DNA from: Amarolinea aalborgensis
GTDB lineage: Bacteria; Chloroflexota; Anaerolineae; SSC4; Amarolineaceae
Reading direction: 5' to 3'
Length of the DNA: 64,000 nt
Assembly: GCF_900491745.1 (NCBI RefSeq)
Contig: NZ_UETR01000001.1
Coordinates: 372,001-436,000, forward strand
Part shown: positions 26,561 to 34,305 of the stretch, piece after piece
Numbering within the stretch: position 1 is the first letter of the stretch
Layout: each line of letters begins with the position of its first letter
Notes under the pieces: generated by a model
Told to the model about the DNA's origin: nothing
Database searches by the model: none
Seen by the model: only the letters and a program-made list of their open reading frames with translations
Program-made: the position numbers and the translations under genes

Positions 26561-27448
26561 TTGCTGCTCGTCAACAATGTGACTAAATCGTACAATGAAA
26601 CGCCGGCCCTGCGCGGGGTTAGCCTGGAGGTGCCCACCGGCGCCGTCTTCGGCCTGCTTGGCCCCAACGGCGCCGGGAAGTCCACCCTGCTCAAGCTGGT
26701 CATGGGCTTCATCGCGGCCAATGGCGGCCAGATTCAGTGCCAGGCCTCGCCTCAGCACATCGGCTACCTGCCCGAACGGCCATCGTTCCCAGAAACCTCA
26801 CGCGTGGATGACTATCTCCGCACCGCGGCCAGCCTGGCTGGCCTGCGCGGTCGCGCCCATCGCGACGCCGTCGCCGGCGTTCTGCACACCGTGGGCCTCA
26901 GCGATATGGCGGGCCGGCGTATTCGCACCTGCTCCAAAGGGATGCGCCAACGTCTGGCCGTGGCCCAGGCGCTCATCGGCGACCCGGCCTTGCTCCTGCT
27001 CGACGAGCCGGCGGCTGGGCTGGATCCAGCCGGGCAAGTACAGATGCGCAACTTGATCCTGTCTCTGCAGCAGGCTGGCAAGACCGTGGTGTTGAGCACC
27101 CATCAGTTGAACGAGGTAGCGCAGCTCTGCAGCCATGTGGCCATCCTCAGCGCCGGCCGCGTGACGCGCATCGGCGCCCTCAACAGCGTGCTGTTGGCCG
27201 AGCCGCACGTGCAGATCAAGGTGGATGCCCATTTACTGGAGCCTCCCCATGCCGACCTGCTGACCGCGCTGCGCAGTCAGGCGCCAGACATCGCCGTGGA
27301 GGGCAACCGCATCACCCTGGTGGGCGCAGCCATCGCGCACAAGACGGCTGTCCTGCGTCTTCTTCTCGATGCCGGGCTGGATGTGCAAGGGTTGGTGCAG
27401 CAGCAGGCGAACCTGGAGGAGATTTACCTGGAGGCGATTCGTCCGTGA
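26561..27448 (+). CDS. ABC-2 type transporter, ATP-binding subunit
   Basis: 295 residues. The start is TTG 26561 with GAGGAG 5 nt upstream. Walker A GPNGAGKST, signature in the variant form CSKGMRQRLAVAQAL, Walker B LLLLDEPAAGLDP and the switch His in VLSTHQLNEV are all present, so ATPase activity is expected. The ~80-residue C-terminal domain is of the NatA/DrrA type. It ends overlapping the permease gene by 4 nt (GTGA), so the two subunits are translationally coupled. Cargo unknown. Confidence 0.9.
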   Translation: MLLVNNVTKSYNETPALRGVSLEVPTGAVFGLLGPNGAGKSTLLKLVMGFIAANGGQIQCQASPQHIGYLPERPSFPETSRVDDYLRTAASLAGLRGRAHRDAVAGVLHTVGLSDMAGRRIRTCSKGMRQRLAVAQALIGDPALLLLDEPAAGLDPAGQVQMRNLILSLQQAGKTVVLSTHQLNEVAQLCSHVAILSAGRVTRIGALNSVLLAEPHVQIKVDAHLLEPPHADLLTALRSQAPDIAVEGNRITLVGAAIAHKTAVLRLLLDAGLDVQGLVQQQANLEEIYLEAIRP

Positions 27449-28158
27449 GCCGCATTTTGACCCTGGCCTGGTTCATCACCAAGGACTTCTTCCGCTCCTG
27501 GCAGAGCTTTGTTCCCCTTGCCCTGGCGCTCACCTTCTACGGCATCGCCTTTCAATACGGCGCCACGCCAGCCTATTTCGCGACAGTGACCCCGGCCGCG
27601 ATGATTGTGATTGCGATCGTCAGCGTTTTACTGCTGGCCGGCCGCTTCAACCGGGCCGCGACCTTTCCCTTCATCGCGCGCCTGCACCAGCGCAGTGAGC
27701 TGCTGCTGGCAGTAGTTCTAACCGCGCTGGCGCTCACCCTCATCCTCAGCGGCCTTATTACCGGCATGGCCCTGCTGCAGCACAAGTTCACCACCCCGCT
27801 GACCGGTCGCGAGTGGCTGTTGTTGGCCCTGATCTGGCCGTGCCTCTTCCTCTTTGCCAGTTTCTTCGGATTACTGCTGACCAACCTGGCCAGCCGGGGA
27901 AGCTCGCACATCATCGTCTACGCGCTGGTCGCGGCGTTCGCGGCCATCTACGATTACCAGTTTGAACTGACGCAGGCGCATCAAACGTTCCTACTCGGCC
28001 TTTGGCAGCGCATCCTTGATCCGATCTCGATCACGTTAACGCCGTTCACCAGTGCGAACCTGGTGCAGGCCGCGCTGCTCGTGCTCGGCTACGCCCTCCT
28101 CTGCTTCATCGTCGCAGACTGGCTCTTTGCGCGCAAGGACCTGGTGTGGAGCGAATAA
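27445..28158 (+). CDS. ABC-2 type transporter, permease subunit
   Basis: 237 residues with six hydrophobic segments, for example PAAMIVIAIVSVLLLAGRF, LLAVVLTALALTLILSGLIT and LLLALIWPCLFLFASFFGLL. GTG start inside the stop of the ATPase gene. It is small for an ABC-2 permease, and ends with a helix and WLFARKDLVWSE. It would form a homodimeric exporter with the preceding ATPase in the cytoplasmic membrane. Confidence 0.8.
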   Translation: MSRILTLAWFITKDFFRSWQSFVPLALALTFYGIAFQYGATPAYFATVTPAAMIVIAIVSVLLLAGRFNRAATFPFIARLHQRSELLLAVVLTALALTLILSGLITGMALLQHKFTTPLTGREWLLLALIWPCLFLFASFFGLLLTNLASRGSSHIIVYALVAAFAAIYDYQFELTQAHQTFLLGLWQRILDPISITLTPFTSANLVQAALLVLGYALLCFIVADWLFARKDLVWSE

Positions 28159-28194
28159 GCCTGCGCCAGGGCCGTCAACCGGGAGGCATGACTC

Positions 28195-28644
28195 ATGACA
28201 GGTAACATTCGCGCCCTGGCGTTGGCCTACATTCGCCATCGCGACGACGTGCTGGTGATGAGGGTGAAGGACGAGGTTCCTGGGGATGCGCGCTTCTGCC
28301 GCTTGATTGGCGGCGGCATCGAGTTCGGCGAGCCGAGCGAGGCAGCCTTGCGCCGCGAACTGGCCGAAGAACTGGGGGTGACCGTGACGCAGGCGCGCTA
28401 CCTGGGCACGGTGGAGAATATCTTCGTGCACTTGGGTCAGACCGGCCACGAAATCTGCCAGATTTATGCAGTGACTCTGGATGACTTGCAGGCGCTACGC
28501 CAGCGCGGAGACCGGTTTGAAGTGACTGAGGATAACCTGACCCCTTACACGGCCGTCTGGCGTCCGTGGGATGATTTCACGAGCGGACGCGCGATCCTCT
28601 TTCCAAACAACGTTCTGTCTCTCCTGCAGGCTGAGAAACGCTGA
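28195..28644 (+). CDS. Nudix hydrolase
   Basis: 149 residues. The Nudix box is complete: GGIEFGEPSEAALRRELAEE followed by LGV, fitting GX5EX7REUXEEXGU, so Mg-dependent hydrolysis of a nucleoside diphosphate-linked substrate is expected. The rest (ALAYIRHRDDVLVMR, YTAVWRPWDDF) is typical of MutT/ADP-ribose-type members; the substrate is not identifiable. It follows the ABC permease by 36 nt and converges with the ATP-grasp gene, their stops only 4 nt apart. Confidence 0.87.
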   Translation: MTGNIRALALAYIRHRDDVLVMRVKDEVPGDARFCRLIGGGIEFGEPSEAALRRELAEELGVTVTQARYLGTVENIFVHLGQTGHEICQIYAVTLDDLQALRQRGDRFEVTEDNLTPYTAVWRPWDDFTSGRAILFPNNVLSLLQAEKR

Positions 28645-28648
28645 ACGC

Positions 28649-29623
28649 TTACTCGACGGCCTGACGCCGCTTGAGGGCGCCGCGCAACAAGAGGTCAACA
28701 AAGCGTTGCAAGCCGCCCGGCTCGTGCTGCAGGATGAGGTCGGCGCTGCCAGGCGTCTCCGCCGGATAGAAAAGGCCGCAGTTGGCGTTGGAGTCCAGGA
28801 CGTAGATCTCGCCGGCGCGGTCCACGCGGTAGTCGAAGCGGGCATAGCCATTGCCGTTGAGCGCGACAAACAGGCGGCGAGCAGCCTCTTGCAGGCGTGC
28901 GCTGAGCGCCGTATCCTGGCAAGGAACACTGGTTATGCCCCGGTAATCCACCCATTTGAGATCAAAGTGCTTGAAACTTTCACCTGCTGGAAAAAGAAAC
29001 TCCAGCGGCTGAAAGACAACAGGCTGCGCTGGCGCATCCGGGTCTTCGATGATCAGCGCCGTCAGCTCGCGGCCTTCGATGAACTCCTCAATCAGCACGC
29101 CGCCAAACGCGTCGAGCATGCGCCCGGCCTGGACACCCAGCTGCGCCGGCGTTTCCACGCGTGACTCACGCGTCAGCCCGACGCTGCAATAACTATCGGG
29201 GTGTTTGGCAATGAGCGGAAAACGCAAAGTGCGCGTGAGAGCCGCTAATTGGTCAAGGCTCTGCACAAAGGCGTAGGCCGGCGTCTTGATCCCTGAGGCC
29301 CGGCACGCCGCCTTGAGATCATGCCGGGTGTGGGCAAAGAAGGCCGCATTGGCGCCGGTGTAAGCAACGCCCAGGCGCTCTAGGGCCAGCAGGACATCCA
29401 GGCCCGCGCAATCTTCGTAGATGGTGCAGTCGCACAGGTTGAGGAAGAGATCGAAGCCCCGGTGCACGAGCGCGGCCACCTGCGCGTCCACCGCGCCTCT
29501 TTCGATCACGACCGTGGTGCAGGTATGCCCAGGCAGGTAAGGCGCCGCATCGTAGGCAATGTCCACGTCTTTGGTGAGTGAGGTAGAGTCAGTGTAACCC
29601 GGTATCAGGATGCAGATATTCAT
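28649..29623 (-). CDS. D-Ala-D-Ala-ligase-like ATP-grasp enzyme
   Basis: 324 residues from ATG 29623 (MNICILIPGYTDSTSLTKDV). Ligase-fold features: FDLFLNLCDCTIYEDCAGLD, LERLGVAYTGANAAFFAHTRHDLK, the ATP-grasp strand RFPLIAKHPDSYCSVGL, EEFIEGRELTALI, and the metal-binding end ARFDYRVDRAGEIYVLDSNA followed by NCGL. Family members ligate a carboxylate to an amine with acylphosphate intermediates. True Ddl enzymes have a stricter N-terminal substrate-binding domain, so a peptide ligase of unknown product is more likely. Upstream in-frame codons lack family similarity, so this start is preferred. Confidence 0.8.
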   Translation of the reverse strand: MNICILIPGYTDSTSLTKDVDIAYDAAPYLPGHTCTTVVIERGAVDAQVAALVHRGFDLFLNLCDCTIYEDCAGLDVLLALERLGVAYTGANAAFFAHTRHDLKAACRASGIKTPAYAFVQSLDQLAALTRTLRFPLIAKHPDSYCSVGLTRESRVETPAQLGVQAGRMLDAFGGVLIEEFIEGRELTALIIEDPDAPAQPVVFQPLEFLFPAGESFKHFDLKWVDYRGITSVPCQDTALSARLQEAARRLFVALNGNGYARFDYRVDRAGEIYVLDSNANCGLFYPAETPGSADLILQHEPGGLQRFVDLLLRGALKRRQAVE

Positions 29624-29660
29624 CGTAGACGTGTCAAAAACCGTGCCGTGGTATGAGAAT

Positions 29661-29909
29661 TCATTGGACCGATCCCCCGTCAGATGTAAACTGCATCGGT
29701 TTTGTGCGCCCGCTGCGAAATTCCTCTGCAGCTTCGAGAGCCAGCGCACGCAATTTGTCACGCGAATCGGCAAACTGCTGGTTCCATCGCTCTTCGTCCG
29801 CGCGGATCTCTTTCTGTGTGGCGCCAAAGATGTCAGTTTCAGGGATTGGCGCCAGCGGTTGATATTTCAAAAACAGGTCGAAATCGTATACGCTGTTCAA
29901 TCGTTTCAA
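29661..29909 (-). CDS. Small hypothetical protein of the XisI module
   Basis: 82 residues from TTG 29909, supported by GAGG 5 nt upstream. MKRLNSVYDFDLFLKYQPLA then a charged helix (KEIRADEERWNQQFADSRDK) and ALEAAEEFRSGRTKPM. I do not recognise a family; the acidic helical make-up would suit an antitoxin or a partner protein. It is last in a minus-strand run DUF2442 - XisI - this gene, 59 nt after XisI. Confidence in coding is moderate. Confidence 0.5.
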   Translation of the reverse strand: MKRLNSVYDFDLFLKYQPLAPIPETDIFGATQKEIRADEERWNQQFADSRDKLRALALEAAEEFRSGRTKPMQFTSDGGSVQ

Positions 29910-29968
29910 TTGACCTCACTCTTACAGGTCAGCAGCTAACTCCTCCAGGATCAGGAGGAAATCTCGGT

Positions 29969-30304
29969 TCATGCGACGGCAAACTCGGTGTACTGCCGCT
30001 TGAAGGGGGAGTGAAAGCCGAGGACAATCTGGTCTTTTGGAACGCCCAATTCCATTAACTCGCCAGCAACGCCATTCTCGGTCCAATCTTCTTCGATCCA
30101 AATCTTGCCATCACGGATACGGAGATGAAATACCACGGAATGGACTCGCCGGTTATCGTCCCAGCCAATCGCCAGCACGAGGTAACTGTCGTTTTCCTCA
30201 TCACAAACCGCTAGCCGTTCAATTTCGCCATGGCTGTATCGAATCTGCGCATGGTCGTAGAGCACTTGCTTGATCATGCGCCGGTAGTCAGCTTGTCTAT
30301 CCAT
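29969..30304 (-). CDS. XisI family protein
   Basis: 111 residues, the usual length. MDRQADYRRMIKQVLYDHAQ, LVLAIGWDDNRRVHSVVFHL, GKIWIEEDWTENGVA and the near-invariant end GVPKDQIVLGFHSPFKRQYT-EFAVA mark the XisI (fdxN element excision controlling factor) family. In Anabaena XisI works with XisH in excision of the fdxN element; most homologues sit next to XisH. No XisH-like gene is visible here, so it is an orphan. Mechanism unknown; TA-like behaviour has been suspected for such small accessory pairs but is not shown by the sequence. Confidence 0.85.
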   Translation of the reverse strand: MDRQADYRRMIKQVLYDHAQIRYSHGEIERLAVCDEENDSYLVLAIGWDDNRRVHSVVFHLRIRDGKIWIEEDWTENGVAGELMELGVPKDQIVLGFHSPFKRQYTEFAVA

Positions 30305-30363
30305 GCGACAATTCCTTCATTCTTTGATCAGGGCGTTTCTGACACGGTCAGTCTTGTGACTAG

Positions 30364-30702
30364 TCATGAGCGACCGTTGCTCGGACGAGGACGTGCGATC
30401 AGATAGTCATCAATGCGTAGTTCATCATTGATGGCGCATTTGTCTGGATCCCAGATGACCATCTTCCGATTAGGACCGATTTCGTACTTTTCCCGCTCAG
30501 ATGGGGCTGCATGGTACAGGGTAGGAATCCACTGTAGAGGCACAGACAATCTACGCCCATCGGTCATGTGCAGGTGAATATAAGTATCATCGAAACGAAC
30601 ATCCTGAAGGAGTGTTTCGTGTGGAAAGATGTAGGCAGATACAGGAAACCCTATGTCGTACCAGGTTGTCGCTGTTTCATCACGGAAAACTCTGGGGCTC
30701 AT
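30364..30702 (-). CDS. DUF2442 family protein
   Basis: 112 residues. FDDTYIHLHMTDGRRLSVPL followed by QWIPTLYHA is the DUF2442 core, and the C-terminus WDPDKCAINDELRIDDYLIA resembles the family end. A ~35-residue N-terminal extension (MSPRVFRDETATTWYDIGF) is unusual. It starts 22 nt after the rpe stop with AAGGA in between, so it is probably cotranscribed with rpe. XisI follows at 59 nt. No DUF4160 partner is present, unlike the pair at 21.5-22 kb. Confidence 0.78.
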   Translation of the reverse strand: MSPRVFRDETATTWYDIGFPVSAYIFPHETLLQDVRFDDTYIHLHMTDGRRLSVPLQWIPTLYHAAPSEREKYEIGPNRKMVIWDPDKCAINDELRIDDYLIARPRPSNGRS

Positions 30703-30724
30703 TGTTTCGATTGGTTCCTTGAAT

Positions 30725-31381
30725 CTATGCTAGATCTTTCAGTTGTCTTAGGTTCTCCCGAACCGAACGTGTCTGATTGAACACCGCCGACCCGGCCACG
30801 GCCAGGTTGGCGCCGGCCGCGGCGACCAGGCCGATGGTCTGCGGACCAATGCCGCCATCCACTTCGATGTCGCAAGCCAGGCCGCGCTCGTTGACTAGGC
30901 GGCGCACTGCGGTCAGCTTCGGCAACATGGCGGGGATGAAGGCTTGCCCGCCAAAACCGGGGTTGACGGTCATCACCAGCACCAGGTCGAGCAAATCCCA
31001 CACCTCGTCGAGGAGAACGGCCGGGGTCGCTGGATTGAGCGCCACGCCGGCCTGTTTGCCCAGGCCTTTGATCTGCTGCAAGAGCCGATGCAGATGCGGC
31101 GCGGCTTCGAGATGCACGATGATGACATCCGCGCCGGCCTGCGCAAAATCGGCCACGTAGCGCTCCGGCTGCGTAATCATCAGATGAGCTTCGATGGGAA
31201 CCGTGCAGCAACGGCGCACGGCTTCGACGACGAGCGGGCCCATCGTGATGTTGGGGACGAAATGGCCGTCCATCACATCCACCTGGATGCGGGCGCAGCC
31301 GGCCGCCTCGGCCTCGCGCACCTGTTCGCCCAGGCGGGTAAAGTCGGCGGAAAGGATCGAAGGAACAATGCCAATAGACAT
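30725..31381 (-). CDS. rpe: Ribulose-phosphate 3-epimerase
   Basis: 218 residues from ATG 31381. IVPSILSADFTRLGEQVREA, the metal His pair in VDVMDGHFVPNITMG and AHLMI, catalytic Asp in VMTVNPGFGGQAF and EVDGGIGPQT are diagnostic. Interconverts ribulose-5-P and xylulose-5-P in the pentose phosphate pathway; cytoplasmic. The aldolase gene lies upstream on the same strand but is separated by a good terminator. Accessory genes (DUF2442, XisI) follow directly. Confidence 0.95.
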   Translation of the reverse strand: MSIGIVPSILSADFTRLGEQVREAEAAGCARIQVDVMDGHFVPNITMGPLVVEAVRRCCTVPIEAHLMITQPERYVADFAQAGADVIIVHLEAAPHLHRLLQQIKGLGKQAGVALNPATPAVLLDEVWDLLDLVLVMTVNPGFGGQAFIPAMLPKLTAVRRLVNERGLACDIEVDGGIGPQTIGLVAAAGANLAVAGSAVFNQTRSVRENLRQLKDLA

Positions 31382-31420
31382 GGTAGACCGCCTCAAAAAT
31401 GCAGATGGTTGCCCGATGAA

Positions 31421-31459
31421 AAGAAAAGGCAAGGCGAGACTGTTGCCAGTCGCCTTGCC
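31421..31459 (-). terminator. Rho-independent terminator after the aldolase gene
   Basis: On the minus strand GGCAAGGCGA pairs with TCGCCTTGCC (31450-31459 with 31428-31437), the loop can pair further (CTG/CAG), and a TTTTCTT tract follows. It lies between aldolase and rpe. Confidence 0.75.
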
Positions 31460-31496
31460 CTTCCGTTTGCTTGAGCTATCGCAGCAAAGACGACGT

Positions 31497-32420
31497 TTAG
31501 GCGATTTCGCCCGCGTACAGCTTGACAATCGTATCCAGGAACTTCAGCGCCTCGTCGGGCGTGCGTTGGAACGCATTGCGGCCCATGATGGAGCCAAAAC
31601 CGCCGCCGTCGCGAATGGCGCGCACTTCGTCGAAGACCTGTTCGTCGCCGGACTTGGCGCCGCCGGAGAAGATGACCACGCGCCGACCATCGAACGCGCT
31701 CTGTACGATGTGGCGAACGCGCTCAGTCAGCGTGGCGCGCGGAATTCCGTACTTCTCGTAGACCTTCTTGGCCTCCGACTGCTCCAGGTAGTCGCTGGGC
31801 AGCTTGACCTTGACAATGTGAGCGCCCAACTGGCAGGCAATCTGCGCGGCATAGGCGTCTACGTCCAACGCGGTTTCGCCTTGTTTGCTCAGGTCGCCGC
31901 CGCGTGGATATGACCAGACCACCACGACCAAGCCCACGGCCTTGGCTTCGGCCGCCAATTCGCGCAGCTGTTCGTACATGGTGTTGCGGTAGACGGAGCC
32001 AGGATAGATGGTAAATCCGATGCCCACGCAGCCCAGGCGCAGGGCGTCATCCACGCTCGCAGTCACGGCGGAGATGGGGTCGGTTTCGCCGTGCAGCATG
32101 TCGTGATTATTGGCTTTGAGGATCAGGGGCACATCGCCCGCGTACTCGGCCGCGCCGGCTTCCAGGAAGCCCAACGGCGCTGCATAGGCGTTCAGGCCGG
32201 CATCAACCGCCAACTGGAAATGGTAGAGCGGGCTGTAACCGGGCGGATTGGGCGCAAAGCTGCGCGCCGGCCCGTGCTCAAAGCCCTGGTCAACTGGCAG
32301 GATGACCAGCTTGCCCGTGCCGCCCAGACGGCCATGGTTGAGCATGCGCGCCAGGTTTGTCTTGACGCCAGGGTTGTCGCTTGAATACCAACTGAGAATT
32401 TCACGCACTCGGTCTTTCAT
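31497..32420 (-). CDS. fbaB: Class I fructose-bisphosphate aldolase (DhnA type)
   Basis: 307 residues from ATG 32420. LVILPVDQGFEHGPARSFAP, LILKANNHDML, GCVGIGFTIYPGS, VVVVWSYPRGG, the Schiff-base Lys in AHIVKVKLPSDY, and VIFSGGAKSGDE (phosphate binding) match the archaeal-type/DhnA class I aldolases. Cleaves fructose-1,6-bisphosphate in glycolysis and gluconeogenesis, cytoplasmic. AGGAGG lies 12 nt upstream of the ATG, slightly long spacing. Its own terminator follows. Confidence 0.92.
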   Translation of the reverse strand: MKDRVREILSWYSSDNPGVKTNLARMLNHGRLGGTGKLVILPVDQGFEHGPARSFAPNPPGYSPLYHFQLAVDAGLNAYAAPLGFLEAGAAEYAGDVPLILKANNHDMLHGETDPISAVTASVDDALRLGCVGIGFTIYPGSVYRNTMYEQLRELAAEAKAVGLVVVVWSYPRGGDLSKQGETALDVDAYAAQIACQLGAHIVKVKLPSDYLEQSEAKKVYEKYGIPRATLTERVRHIVQSAFDGRRVVIFSGGAKSGDEQVFDEVRAIRDGGGFGSIMGRNAFQRTPDEALKFLDTIVKLYAGEIA

Positions 32421-32618
32421 GACGAAAAATCGCCTCCTACACGTTTGAAAAGATGGGCGCCGCAATGCACGCGGCTAAATACTCATTACACGGCAGGCAT
32501 TGGATCAGGGGAACCGCGATGTCGCTTTTTCATTCACAGTATACCACTATTCAACACCACGCGCCAAACGAAAAGGTGCAAATGGGCCGTATCGAAGGCA
32601 TTGGAGGGCTTGGTTTCG

Positions 32619-32647
32619 TGGACAGTCGGCGCCTGCTGTGGTATAGT
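32619..32647 (+). promoter_or_regulatory. Sigma70-type promoter for the cyclase gene
   Basis: TGGACA (32619-32624), 17-nt spacer and TATAGT (32642-32647), 60 nt before the ATG at 32708. The rest of 32421-32618 shows nothing else recognisable. Confidence 0.6.
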
Positions 32648-32707
32648 CAGGCGCAAAAGCCCCACCTTTGAGCGCTGCGTTCTGAAAGGAGCTTCGGCTG
32701 GCGTCTT

Positions 32708-33337
32708 ATGTTCTATGATCTTTCACGCACATTAAGCCCCCGCACCGCGGTTTTCCCTGGCGACACGCCTGTTTCGGTAACGCAGAACCTGCTGCTGCAG
32801 CAGGGTGACGCCTGCAACCTCAGTTCCATTACGATGAGCGTCCATGCCGGGACGCATGTGGATGCCCCACGCCACAACAGCGACGCGGGATTGGGCATTG
32901 ACCGCGTGCCGCTCGATGCGCTCATCGGTCTGGCGCGCGTCGTCACGATAGCGGTGCAGGACGCCATCACGCTCGCCGCCGTTCAGTCGCTCGATCTGAC
33001 TGGCGTTGCACGGTTGATCGTGCACACGCGCGGCAGCGATGTGCCCAACGATGTTTTCGACCACGATCTCATCTACTTCACGCCAGAGGCGGCTGCCTGG
33101 TTGGGCGGTCAAGGCCTGCGCTTGATCGGCGTTGATACGCCATCGGTAGACCCGGCCAGCAGCGCTGACCTGGCGGCTCACCTGGCATTTCTGCGCCATG
33201 ATGTGTTGATTGTCGAAAACCTGTGCCTGCGCGGCGTGCCGGACGGCGATTACGAGATCATGGCGCTGCCGCTGCGCATTGCCGAGAGCGACGGCGCGCC
33301 GGCGCGCGTGGTGCTGCGCACGCTGGCGCAGGATTGA
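32708..33337 (+). CDS. Cyclase family protein / kynurenine formamidase-like
   Basis: 209 residues. YDLSRTLSPRTAVFPGDTPV, the zinc motif VHAGTHVDAPRH (HxGTHxDxPxH) and LRLIGVDTPSVDP are typical of KynB/cyclase family hydrolases. Bona fide KynB turns N-formylkynurenine into kynurenine, but no other kynurenine gene is nearby and many relatives act on other amides or lactones. Cytoplasmic. It ends 4 nt before the convergent corA stop. The SD (AAGGAG) is rather far from the ATG, about 20 nt. Confidence 0.85.
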   Translation: MFYDLSRTLSPRTAVFPGDTPVSVTQNLLLQQGDACNLSSITMSVHAGTHVDAPRHNSDAGLGIDRVPLDALIGLARVVTIAVQDAITLAAVQSLDLTGVARLIVHTRGSDVPNDVFDHDLIYFTPEAAAWLGGQGLRLIGVDTPSVDPASSADLAAHLAFLRHDVLIVENLCLRGVPDGDYEIMALPLRIAESDGAPARVVLRTLAQD

Positions 33338-33341
33338 CGTC

Positions 33342-34268
33342 TCACAACCAGCGTTTGCGCCAGAAGAAGATCACAATGCTGATCGCCAGCGCGCCAGCCA
33401 GGCCCAGCACAAACCAGAAGGCCAAGGGATGATTCGCCGCTGGTAGGTTGACGTTCATGCCGAAGAAACTGGCGACCAGGGTCGGCAGGCTGATGATGAT
33501 GGTCACGGCCGCCAGGAATTTCATCACCACGTTCAGATTGTTCGAGATGATCGAGGCGAACGCCCCCATCATCTGCCCCAAAATGCTTTCCGAAATCTCA
33601 GTCAGCTCGATGGCCTGCCGCACCTCGATCAGCACATCTTCCAGCAGCGCTTCATCTTCGGCTTCGGTCAGCAGATCACTCTTCTGCAGGCGCTTGAGCA
33701 TCAGCTCATTCGAGCGCAGGGCTGTGATGAAATAGACCAGGCATTTCTGATACTTCAGCAGCTCCAACACCTCGCGATTCTGCAAGGAATGATGGAGACG
33801 AATCTGCACCTGCTCGACGGCCGCATCAATCGTACGCAGGTATTTGAGGTACTGCTCGCTGATGCGCAGCAGCAGCCTCAAGATGAACTGGCGTTTGCGC
33901 ACCGTCGGCATGTCCGGGATCTTGCCTGCCGCAATGTCGCGCAGGATGTGGCTGCGCGTACAGCAGATGGTGACGATGTTGCTTTCGGTGATCAGAATGC
34001 CCAGCGGCACCGTCGCGTAGGGCGTGTCTATGGGCGTCGGCTTGGCGTGCGGAATAAGGAAAACGATCAGGGTCACGCCCTGGCTGTGCTCGACGCGCGC
34101 CCGCTCGCCTGGATCCAGCGCATACGTGATGTAGTTGGAAGGGAAGCCCCAAGCCTCCAGCTGCGCGGCGTCTTCCTGCGTTGCTTCAAGAACGTTGATC
34201 CAACAGCCCGCCGTGGGACTTGGCGCCACGGTGAGCGCATCGGGGTGAATCTCATACACAGTGATCAT
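33342..34268 (-). CDS. corA: CorA-type divalent cation transporter
   Basis: 308 residues. A long cytoplasmic alpha/beta funnel is followed by two C-terminal membrane helices, with the selectivity motif GMN in SFFGMNVNLPAANHPLAF and a final basic RKRWL. AVTIIISLPTLVASF and FVLGLAGALAISIVIFFW are the two spans. The family pentamer imports Mg2+ (or Co2+/Ni2+). It lies 37 nt downstream of the M23 hydrolase gene on the same strand, but a functional link is not obvious. Confidence 0.9.
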   Translation of the reverse strand: MITVYEIHPDALTVAPSPTAGCWINVLEATQEDAAQLEAWGFPSNYITYALDPGERARVEHSQGVTLIVFLIPHAKPTPIDTPYATVPLGILITESNIVTICCTRSHILRDIAAGKIPDMPTVRKRQFILRLLLRISEQYLKYLRTIDAAVEQVQIRLHHSLQNREVLELLKYQKCLVYFITALRSNELMLKRLQKSDLLTEAEDEALLEDVLIEVRQAIELTEISESILGQMMGAFASIISNNLNVVMKFLAAVTIIISLPTLVASFFGMNVNLPAANHPLAFWFVLGLAGALAISIVIFFWRKRWL

Positions 34269-34305
34269 CGGCTGTGGCCTTTGCTGTTATCGCGGCTGGC
34301 GCCTG

